Below, in pieces: positions 9,535-16,334 of a stretch of 18,145 nt of DNA (its first letter is position 1; each line of letters starts with the position of its first letter). The position numbers were made by a program, and so were the translations under genes. The DNA comes from Carex sylvatica (taxonomy: Eukaryota; Streptophyta; Magnoliopsida; Poales; Cyperaceae). The stretch covers positions 1 through 18,145 of the forward strand of contig CAXKVR010000530.1 of the NCBI GenBank assembly GCA_964058845.1, in the 5' to 3' direction. The notes under the pieces were generated by a model. The model was given only the letters and a program-made list of their open reading frames with translations, did no database searches and was not told the DNA's origin.

Positions 9535-9736
9535 GCATTAATATTCCCCAGCAGCCCTCCCTCCCACCCACTCCTCTGCCTCTGCCCTAATCCCGCCCCC
9601 CCCTCTGCCCCTGCTCCGAACCAAACCAGAAAAAGAGAAAAAAGAAGAAAAAAGGAGAAAAGATTTGCGTCGCCGCTCCTGTCTCCGCCCCTGCCGCTGC
9701 CGCCGCGACTGCTCTGCTCCTCTCCCGCTCTTGAAT
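9535..9736 (+). promoter_or_regulatory. Core promoter/leader exon region of the PMD gene
   Basis: Just inside the left terminal repeat, the TATA-like TATGCATTAATATT (about 9532-9545) is followed by a C/T-rich stretch up to CTCTTGAAT, where a consensus donor GTAAGT begins at 9737. I read this as the transcription start region and non-coding first exon. A 99-codon open frame passes through it, but its Pro/Ser-rich content follows from the base composition and it has no known motif. No transcript evidence was available. Confidence 0.45.
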
Positions 9737-9764
9737 GTAAGTTTTTTCGATTTGATTAGTTAAA

Positions 9765-9783
9765 TTTAGGGTTAGGGTTAGGG
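9765..9783 (+). repeat. Telomere-like tract TTTAGGGTTAGGGTTAGGG
   Basis: One plant-type TTTAGGG unit is followed by two TTAGGG units, close to the start of the predicted leader intron. Short tracts of this kind are common near the 5' ends of plant genes and can bind telomere-repeat-binding factors. It is too short to be a relic telomere. Confidence 0.75.
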
Positions 9784-9805
9784 TAGATTAGTGAATCGAT
9801 AATGG

Positions 9806-10100
9806 TTGAATTAGTTGAATTGGTGAATTGGTTGAATTGTGACTCGATAATGGTTGAATTAGAGTTGTTCCGAATTTGTTGAATTGCTCCAATTAGTTGA
9901 ATTGGTTGAATTGGTTGAATTGGTTGAATTAGTTGAATTGGTGAATTGGTTGAATTGTGACTCGATAATGGTTGAATTAGAGTTGTTCCGAATTTGTTGA
10001 ATTGCTCCAATTAGTTGAATTGGTTGAATTGGTTGAATTGGTTGAATTGGTTGAATTGGTTGAATTGGTTGAATTGGTTGAATTGTTCGAATTGGGTGCT
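9806..10100 (+). repeat. TTGAATTGG minisatellite with a 118-bp tandem duplication
   Basis: A 9-bp unit TTGAATTGG (variants TTGAATTAG, TTGAATTGT) recurs through the region. A 118-bp block containing GACTCGATAATGGTTGAATT is duplicated in tandem: this word starts at 9841 and again at 9959. At the right end, from about 10013 to 10085, the 9-bp unit runs about eight times almost perfectly. Because the period is a multiple of three it creates repetitive open frames (Val-Glu-Leu repeats, and Asn/Ser/Gln-rich ones on the other strand), which I take to be non-coding. Confidence 0.9.
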
Positions 10101-10997
10101 TTATTGAATTGTTTGAATTGGAGATTATTAATAAAAATAATAATTATGGTAGAATTGCTTAATTTTTTTGAATGTGATATAGTTCAATTTAGGGTTTATG
10201 GTTATGAATTGTGAATTGCTTAAAAATGTATAGTTTATGATTCTCTTCTTTGAATTTAGGGTTTATGATTCAATTTGGGGTTATTATGGTTGAATTATTT
10301 GATTTGTTTAGAAATATAAAGTTAGAGTTTATGGTTTACAAAATTTAGGGTTGATAGGTTTTTGACTTTAATTGACGAAAAACATGTATATATATTAATA
10401 GAAATTAATTTTAAGTAAAAATAAATTATTTTAAAGTATATCAAAATTAGTTTAAAAATTGCCTATTCGTTATTAAATGAATTGCAGTTTTTTGTTTTTC
10501 TTGCAAATTTCATATTTTTATAAAATTTAATAGTAAATAAAATTTTCTATTTTTATAAAATTTAATGGTTAATGGTGAATAAAATTTAGTAGTAAATATA
10601 ATTAATTTGCTTAGAAAAATTAATTTGTTTATAAAACAGTACCTACCTAGGGACCTCTTTGTGACAGGATGTAAAAAGTTGTATGATACGTATTTTTTAA
10701 TTAAAATTTCATAGAAATACTAGTTGCAAAATGTATAAAACTTAATAATATTTTCAAACATAAATTTGAATAAAAGAAATGATTATTTTGAAATTTATTT
10801 GATAAATTGCGAGCACATGTAGTTATTTGGTAATTTGTTATAATTAAAATTCGATTAAAATTCATGTGTTTCGGTTATTGGTTAGATATATATTTTACAA
10901 ATATGGTGAGATGAATTGTTGTTGTAATAATAAAAATATGTGTAGTTACTATTTTTTAATTATTGTGATTGATTATATTTTTTTTTTTAAATGTAGT

Positions 10998-11763
10998 ATG
11001 CGTAGATCTTCTAGACGGTGGAGAGACCCACAAGCGACTGTAGCGGGTCCAGATGCTATGGATCCGCCTGGAGCGGGTCCGTCCTCAGTGGATCCGACTG
11101 GAGCGGGTCCGTCCTCGGGTGGAGCGAAGCAGTCATATGAGGATATGGCTGGAGCGGAATTTGAGGATCCGACTGGAGCGGGTCCGTCATCTCAGACTGG
11201 GCGTAGAGATGGTTGGCATGATCCTGACACTTTCAGTCCTCTTCTATGGACTCATCATGTTAAGCACCGTGTCTCGTTGGCATCTATTGAGGTACGTGAT
11301 TTTTATACGTAATGTTAAATAGTACTAAAAAATGACACGATTTGAGTCTCACAAATTCATAATAAATACAGGACGATGTCATGCTTACGGTGAGGCACCG
11401 CAGGTCAGAGATTCCATTCGTTGCACATCCACTGATGCAGCGATGCCTCATTAATCTTGGGTTGTATCAGATTGCCACCATGCCGCAGAGTAAGATCGAT
11501 GTATCTCTTATGCATGGTCTAGCCGAGAGATGGCGACCTGAGACCCATACATTTCATCTTCCGATGGGGGAGATGACAGTCACACTTGCTGATGTGAGCG
11601 CCCTATGGGGTTACCTATCGATGGTGTCCCCATAGGTGGCATCTCAGACCATCCAGACCTGCAGATGATGATACCGGAGTTGCTGGGGTGTCATCCGAAA
11701 AATCTGCAGAAGAAATTGAAGAAGAAGAAGAAGGATGAGGATGACTTACGGTTTAACTTGTAA
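10998..11763 (+). pseudogene. Plant mobile domain (PMD, MAIN-like) gene fragment, frameshifted
   Basis: Exon 1 (10998-11291) starts MRRSSRRWRDP, continues with three DP-x-GAGPSS repeats, and ends in LLWTHHVKHRVSLASIE. An 80-bp intron follows (GTACGT at 11292, ACAG ending at 11371), and exon 2 joins in phase 0. Exon 2 holds the PMD core: INLGLYQIATMPQSKIDVSL, then ERWRPETHTFHLPMGEMTVT, then LADVSALWG. This matches the pattern ...ERWRPETHTFHLP.GE.TVTL.DV...LGLP.DG of PMD proteins. After LWG a 1-base loss at 11610/11611 shifts the frame, giving a stop at 11635. In the shifted frame LPIDGVPIGG and PELLGCHP resume the family pattern until a Lys-run and a stop at 11763. The rest of the domain is missing. 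PMD proteins (MAIN, MAIL1) act with PP7-like phosphatases in silencing and gene expression, and PMD genes are also known inside transposons. The role in this element is unknown. Confidence 0.8.
11691..11763. other. Junction where PMD gene and transposase gene both lose their 3' ends
   Basis: PMD homology read on the plus strand ends near 11700 (GCHPKNLQ). Transposase homology read on the minus strand ends at 11750 (TFYKLN), followed by a donor-like GTAAGT. Between them is a GAA-rich tract (AAGAAGAAGAAGAAGGATGA). Neither gene's expected C-terminal part is present: no SWIM-type zinc motif for the transposase, no remainder of the PMD domain. This is best explained by one internal deletion with its join in or next to the GAA tract. 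Confidence 0.65.
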
Positions 11764-12561
11764 AATGTGTCTTCTACAATTGCAGCCACAGGTAACATCC
11801 GGCTCTGCTTGAATACTGCATTCAGCGACTCGGACCCGTTGGTGGTCATAATTCCCCAACGCCAACCTCCATCACGAGATTGATATATTTTCTCGTATGC
11901 TGGATCTTCGTTGACATCTCGCGGATTATTTTTACCGACCTTCATTAAGTAGAGATTTGCCTTTGGCATGTACTATAGAAAAATAAGAAAATAAAATAAT
12001 ATAAGTAAATAATTGTACTAAAAAACCGTCGTCTGAAAATACAATAATATATGTAAACAACTGTAATATATATACCTTTTCAAAATTGCGAGTCATCTCT
12101 ACCACTCTTCTCGGCTTTTTCTTTCTGCAATTTCGTCTAAATGTTTCTAGAACCCACTTGTCATTTCCGGTTGCCTTGGGAAGGTTCTCCGCAACGTGTT
12201 GCATACACAACCTGTGCACACACTCACCAGTACGTGTTGACCAACCGTAATCTTCACGATCAAACACATATTTTATTCCTTTGTGCTGGTCTGAAATCAC
12301 ACAGAAAAACATTCCTTCCCCAATCAACCGTCTTCTTAAAAACTGCATAAAGAATCCCCAGTTCTCACCATCCTCTTTACGAACAATTGCAAAGGCCAAA
12401 GGCAACAACTGGTTCTCAGCATCATATGCACATGCTATCAGTAACCTCCCCTCATAACGGCCAGACATGAAGCATGCATCAATGCTGATAACGGGTCTGA
12501 TGTATGGCACAGCTTGGATACAAGTACCAAAAGCCCATGCTATGCCCTTGAATTGTTGAGC

Positions 12562-12564
12562 TCA
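12562..12564 (-). other. Premature TGA between the DNA-binding and catalytic domains
   Basis: The TGA lies exactly in the frame of the ATG at 14013 and of the downstream DDE segment (14013 to 12510 is 501 whole codons). The residues on either side, FFDKEGVLIE and AQQFKGIAWAFG, fit a continuous MULE protein. A C-to-T change of a CGA arginine codon would produce it, which is common in methylated transposons. That origin is a guess. Confidence 0.85.
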
Positions 12565-13476
12565 CTCTATTAGCACTCCTTCTTTATCAAAAAAGGGGCC
12601 ATGCCACCTCTCATATACAGTACCGACATTTGTACTTGCCATGGCCTGGAGCAATGGTGCCAGATAGCCGTATGAATCCTTCCAACTACCGAATATTCTG
12701 CAAATTGCAAGTTCACGACCTCTCCACAGCCTGTTGTATTTTGGGGTTACATATTTGTATTTGTGTCTGACGGTTCTAGCCACCGCCTTGATGCTCATGG
12801 ATGGATCCTCCTTAATGTCTTCCTCAATTGCATCGGCAATTAGTGATGCCGTCAGCTGTGAATGGTCTGTCCTAGTGGATGCAGACTTGCATGTATGGGG
12901 TGGTTCACACTTCTTAATCATCCATGCTTCTCCGGCACCTGCAGGGGTTGCAAAAAGGCGAAACTCGCACCGCGGGTGAATTTTACACAGCACAACTAAC
13001 CTTGTTCGATCCCTTTTGTGTATTTTACATTCCCAGTTGCCTTGAACATGAGTCTCGTAGATTTTTTTTATAAGTTCATCTATGTTGGTATAAAGTTGCC
13101 CCGGGGCAAGTTCGTCATTGTATACAACACGAGGGCCAAAATAAGTAATGTCTGCCTCTTCAAAAGCTGTGGTATCATTGAATGTGGCGACCGGATGCTT
13201 ATTTCCCCGACCTCTAATTGGAAAAATTTCTTCCCTGGATAATCCTGGTGCAATTGCATCGCCATCTGATAAGTCATCGGATTCCCAAATTCCTTCGTAT
13301 TCATCTCTCGTTTCCATTTCCCTTTCTGGTATGGCATCAATAGCATCAACATTAATATCAATATCAGTTTGATTAACGGGTGCCGGTCCTGACTCTGGCA
13401 TTGTTGAAAATCTAGGGATTATGGGTGTCTGTCTGGGTAGTGGTGGTAACTCTTCAGTATCTTCAGTATTTTCAGG

Positions 13477-13632
13477 GGAGTTGTGGTACCCCTGGTTGTC
13501 ATAAGGGGAGTGGTGGTGGTACCCCTGGTTGTCATAAGGGGAGTGGTGGTGGAACCCCTGGTTGTCATAAGGGGAGTGGTGGTGGTACCCCGGGTTGTCA
13601 TAAGGGGAGTGGTGGTGGTACCCCGGGTTGTC
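13477..13632 (-). repeat. 33-bp coding minisatellite in MULE-2 transposase (5 units)
   Basis: The in-frame array encodes residues about 128-178, with consensus YDNQGYHHHSP. Units differ at Q/P, Y/F and the last His/Asn, and by silent changes. MULE-1 has the same number of units in the same position, with different unit variants. Confidence 0.92.
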
Positions 13633-14028
13633 ATAACCGGAAGGTCCAGCTCCGGCCGCACTAGAAGGTCCAGCCCCACCTCGGGGAATCCTCTTTAAAT
13701 ATATGTCTATTACGGAAACCCCACTAGACTCAAATTGAGTGTACACAACTCTCCACAAATTCACATCTGTTATTGGAAACCTCACAAAGTAAGGTCTACC
13801 CCCCGCCCCACCCCTTTGTGAGTTGTCAATCCGTGTAGCCAATTCTATTTCATACCTGTTGGGGTTTACAGCAGTCTTTTCGTATATTATCTGCTTAAGT
13901 TCCTGAAATGTGGTATTTTCATTAACCTCGAAGCCAAATGCCGCGTCTTTCGTGTAATACACGCCATCTACACCCTTTTGTAGCTTGCCGCCCATATACA
14001 GTGCAACTAACATTTTTTACTTAACAAA

Positions 14029-14310
14029 CTACATTTAAAAAAAATAATTTTATAAGTATTATAATAATTGTTCAGTAATTATAACGAGCACAATAATAAA
14101 TGGCTAATTTAAAAAAAAATTACGTGTTGCTACAGTAATGCTAATTAATTCTAATTAATGCTACGGTAATGCTACAGTAATGCTACGGTAATGCTACAGT
14201 AATGCTACGGTAATGCTACAGTAATGCTACGGTAATGCTACATTAATACTAATTAATACTACAGTAATTGACTAATTAGTAATAATTAAAAAAAATTTAC
14301 AAAATAATAC
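14029..14310 (-). other. Predicted leader intron of MULE-2 transposase with 11-bp array
   Basis: The exon end CGACAG is followed by GTATTATTT at 14310, and the intron ends in AAATGTAG at 14029, 15 bases before the ATG. Between about 14129 and 14270 the intron holds tandem 11-bp units alternating GCTACAGTAAT and GCTACGGTAAT (plus-strand reading), so the higher-order unit is 22 bp. Donor and acceptor are shared with MULE-1, but the array sequence is not. Splicing is inferred. Confidence 0.65.
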
Positions 14311-14400
14311 CTGTCGTTACAGGAGACGGGCGCAAATTCTTTTTGGTTCGGAATGAGGAATGAGGCAGAGAAGAGAGAGAATGAGACAGAGGAGAGAAAA

Positions 14401-14410
14401 TATACTTATA
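14401..14410 (-). promoter_or_regulatory. TATA box of MULE-2 transposase at the inner edge of the right terminal repeat
   Basis: The minus strand reads CTATAAGTATATTTTC directly after the last GGCGGTCCG unit of the terminal repeat. A CT-rich leader of about 90 bp follows, up to the predicted splice donor at 14310. This places the promoter in the terminal repeat, as in maize MuDR. Confidence 0.6.
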
Positions 14411-14588
14411 GCGGACCGCCAGGGGGGGCGGTTTGCTTGGGGCAGTGGACCGCCCAGGGGTGGGGCGGTTTGCTTGGGGTAGTGGACCGCCCGTGGGCCT
14501 GGCAGTCGGGGTAGTAATAAAAATTAATTAATTGCAGGGGCATTGTTAAAATTTAGTTTTTTTTAAGGGGTATTAATAAAAATGGCCA
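14408..14588 (-). repeat. Right terminal inverted repeat of MULE-2
   Basis: It is the reverse complement of 9350-9534. Its inner half holds three tandem units that each begin GGACCGCC, of about 34, 37 and 32 bp. The first two continue into GGCGGTTTGCTTGGGG. The outer half is AT-rich and ends TATTAATAAAAATGGCC. The dense CpG content makes it a likely methylation target. Confidence 0.92.
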
Positions 14589-14597
14589 TAAATTGTG
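14589..14597. repeat. Right 9-bp target-site duplication of MULE-2
   Basis: TAAATTGTG is identical to 9341-9349. Removing the element and one copy gives an uninterrupted AT-rich pre-insertion site. Confidence 0.9.
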
Positions 14598-14806
14598 TGA
14601 ATGTTAAGGGAATTCTTATCCCAATTTTACTTTAGTTTGGGTTTCGAATTAATTTTAAAATATCATCAACGTTATTTACAATTATTTGATTAGAAACTAA
14701 AAATTACAACTATGTCCTCCACAGTGATCTCTTTAATTAAAATGAGAAATATAAATATAATGCTACAGTTACCACGCTTTTATATGTGTGTACACATTCT
14801 TATGTA

Positions 14807-14940
14807 GGGTCTGTTCGGCCGAAGTATTGTTCACGTGGGAAAAAAAAAATTTAATTGAAATTTTTTTTCCCACGTGAGTAGTACTTTTCAGTTCAACTTC
14901 TGTATCCATGTCCATTCTCAATTGGAGGCCGAACAAGCCT
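14807..14940. mobile_element. Small inverted-repeat element (Harbinger-like MITE?) with G-box hairpin
   Basis: The ends GGGTCTGTTCGGCC (14807-14820) and GGCCGAACAAGCCT (14927-14940) form a 14-bp inverted repeat with two mismatches, of a type seen in plant PIF/Harbinger-like elements. Both sides are flanked by GTA, a possible 3-bp duplication, though not the TAA/TTA usual for that group. Inside, TCACGTGGGAAAAAAAA (from 14831) and its exact complement (ending 14877) form a 17-bp hairpin arm pair. Each arm carries a CACGTG G-box. Confidence 0.68.
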
Positions 14941-14959
14941 GTAAACTATTTTGAATTGA

Positions 14960-15122
14960 TTACTAGTGTATCTATCAGAACTTGTAAATTTTAAATTTCC
15001 TATCAAAACATTAAAATATTCTATTCCTCCATCAAACTAGAATATTTTATAGTTTTGATGGAAAAATAAATATTATTTTACATGTTGATGGGGACTTAAA
15101 ATTTTAAGGGGTACACTAGCAA
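14960..15122. mobile_element. Fold-back MITE-like element, 163 bp
   Basis: TTACTAGTGTA at 14960-14970 and TACACTAGCAA at 15112-15122 are inverted (one mismatch). The interior is an imperfect long hairpin: ATCAAAACATTAAAATATTCT-like bases at 15002-15022 pair with 15039-15059 with two or three mismatches. I could not find a convincing target duplication, and the family is not recognised. Confidence 0.6.
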
Positions 15123-15956
15123 TTAACCATTTTTTTTAATCTTTTAATTGTTTAATAGCTCCTTTGCATCCATATTTATTTAGTGGGGGGCTGAAAATTC
15201 AAAGAATTGTATTTTAAAAATGAATACCGTGTACAAAATAATACTAACTCTGATGGGTTATAAATTATAATATATGACTTTCATTTTGGGACATTTTAAT
15301 TAGGAAAATTTGTTGATTGTACAAATGATTATCCCAGAAACACACGCTTATCGCCATTAACACAGTCAGACGTAAATAAATAAAAAATCATTTGTTATTT
15401 TCGGTAGGAGATTTTAGATTTCCATAAGACCAACTTCTTTAAAGTATGTAGCAGACAAAAAGCAAAAAATAAATAAATAGAGAATTAACTTGTTACTACA
15501 TAATTTAAAATTGAACTACTAATCGAATAAAGGAACTTCAATTTCATTGCTAATATGTTACAAACTACTTATTTGATTGAATTACATTTTTATACCAAAC
15601 CCACCAAAATAAATATATGAGAAATATTTCTGAAAGAAAAAAAAACTCCTCCAAATATTACATTTTGCTCAGAGAAGGATTTTCCAAATGATCTTTCTGC
15701 GCAACTTCAAAAAGTACTCCGCACCAAAAAAAAAAAAAAAAAAACATTGAAAAATTGTACATAGCTGTAAATCAAAAAAAAAAAAAAAAAATCACGTGTT
15801 GGTCTTAAAAAAATACGACCATCCCCAATTCCCCATCCTTTCAAATTAACAAAACCATGCGTTGATCTTCCTAAAATGGCTCACTAATTAACAAAAGGAC
15901 TAAAAAAGAAGCAACTCAAAATTTCACGAAACCATTCCTCAAAATATCTACCTTAA
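15123..15956. other. Gene-free AT-rich stretch, 3' side of the second S40-like gene
   Basis: I see only AT-rich sequence with two long A-runs, at about 15726-15744 and 15774-15790. There is no supported gene or complete element. Confidence 0.4.
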
Positions 15957-16334
15957 TTAAATCATCGGCAAGCGAATTGGAGGTATCCCCCTTCCATCAA
16001 CCATCCTCTCATTAGTTGCATATTGCGTTTGCGGTTGCACCAAAAATGCCATGTTCTTTCTCTCTCTACGCTCCATAATAATATGTGGAGGTACAAAAAT
16101 TCTACTGCTTATCACACTTCCAGTATCATTATTTCTACGAAAGGCTATACCATCGACGGCACGATCTCTACTGGGTATGTTGATCGGGGAAGAACTTTGA
16201 ACTCCGCGCTGAATTTGTTCTGTTTCACGCCGATTTGATTCATTGTCGAAACAGTTCATGAACTCTTCATCATCAAAAAAATCAGTTGTTTCCTCTGGAA
16301 ATAGTATATCTGTTTCTTCAAATTCCTCTTCCAT
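15957..16334 (-). CDS. Diverged S40-like protein with altered C-terminus
   Basis: This 125-residue single-exon gene has the first two thirds of an S40 protein. EFEETDILFPEE at residues 4-15 parallels EFLEAEVLWPE of the gene at 2327-2707. SSSPINIPS follows at mid-protein, and then FVPPHIIMERRERKNMAF in place of the VPPH-block. The conserved C-terminal block (GRTLKGRDL...RNxVxRMTGF) is not there; instead the protein ends QYATNERMVDGRGIPPIRLPMI. The DNA around AGGATGGTTGATGGA resembles AGGATGACTGGTTTTGTTGATGGA of the other gene with 9 bases removed, after which the stop is lost and a short tail added. So this could be a degenerating paralogue, or a branch of the family with a new tail. No TATA box is obvious. 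I am fairly sure of the family and unsure whether the gene is functional. Confidence 0.7.
   Translation of the reverse strand: MEEEFEETDILFPEETTDFFDDEEFMNCFDNESNRRETEQIQRGVQSSSPINIPSRDRAVDGIAFRRNNDTGSVISSRIFVPPHIIMERRERKNMAFLVQPQTQYATNERMVDGRGIPPIRLPMI

Larger units (their letters stand above)
9737..10996 (+). other. Predicted leader (5' UTR) intron of the PMD gene, 1260 bp
   Basis: The donor GTAAGT at 9737 follows the GC-rich leader. The acceptor AAATGTAG, preceded by a T-run, ends at 10996, one base before the ATG of the PMD gene. The same acceptor octamer precedes both transposase genes. The intron carries a telomere-like tract (9765-9783), a 118-bp tandem duplication and a 9-bp repeat array. 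A plant leader intron of this size is ordinary. Splicing is inferred from the sites alone. Confidence 0.6.
11750..14013 (-). pseudogene. MuDR-type MULE transposase, in-frame stop and missing C-terminus
   Basis: Exon 1 runs from the ATG at 14013 to 12076, a 103-bp intron (GTATAT...CTATAG) occupies 11973-12075, and exon 2 runs from 11972 to 11750. Domains in order (codon numbers): PB1-like region about 1-110; GAGPSS linker; five YDNQGYHHHSP-type repeats about 128-178; Pro/acidic linker; MuDR-type DNA-binding zinc finger with Cys343, Cys349, His373, Cys375; then FGSWKDSYGYLAPLLQAM typical of MULEs. A TGA at 12564-12562 (codon 484) interrupts the frame, which continues in the same frame into the DDE region. 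That region has VISID (Asp512), ISDQHKGI (Asp575), the family HRLCMQH motif, and TTNGSESLN in exon 2 with Glu695 as third acidic candidate. The C-terminus after TFYKLN, including the usual SWIM zinc motif, is absent. The protein would bind element ends and catalyse cut-and-paste transposition; this copy should not. Confidence 0.92.
9350..14588. mobile_element. MULE-2: complete Mutator-like element carrying a transposase and a PMD gene
   Basis: The element is about 5.24 kb with terminal inverted repeats at 9350-9534 and 14408-14588 that match closely along about 180 bp. Both ends read GGCCATTTTTATTAATACC inward, and both contain three GC-rich units ending in CCGCCC/GGGCGG. It is bounded by the 9-bp duplication TAAATTGTG. 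Two genes converge on the centre: a PMD gene reading right (10998-11763) and a MuDR-type transposase reading left (14013-11750). Both are disrupted, so the element is probably non-autonomous now. The preserved duplication and terminal repeats show that it inserted here as a unit and was not brought in by a larger segmental duplication. Confidence 0.94.

Noticed and set aside
9460..9759. 99-codon plus-strand frame in the GC-rich region
   Set aside because: It overlaps the terminal repeat and leader of MULE-2. Its Pro/Ser/Arg/Lys content follows base composition and it ends inside the predicted leader intron.
9756..10214. Val-Glu-Leu repeat frame on the plus strand and an Asn/Ser/Gln-rich frame on the minus strand
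   Set aside because: Both arise from the 9-bp TTGAATTGG array, whose period keeps every frame open. They have no other coding sign and lie inside a predicted intron.
11704..11749. Possible 46-bp intron on the minus strand (GTAAGT to TTCTTCTGCAG) after the last transposase exon
   Set aside because: It is shorter than plant introns usually are, and the frame beyond it gives a sequence unlike any transposase C-terminus that soon stops. It is more likely the deletion junction, with a pyrimidine-rich tract that looks like an acceptor by chance.
9341..14597. LTR retrotransposon interpretation for the large repeated element
   Set aside because: The end repeats are inverted, not direct. The target duplication is 9 bp, not 4-6, and the protein is a MuDR-type DDE transposase with no reverse transcriptase or integrase motifs.
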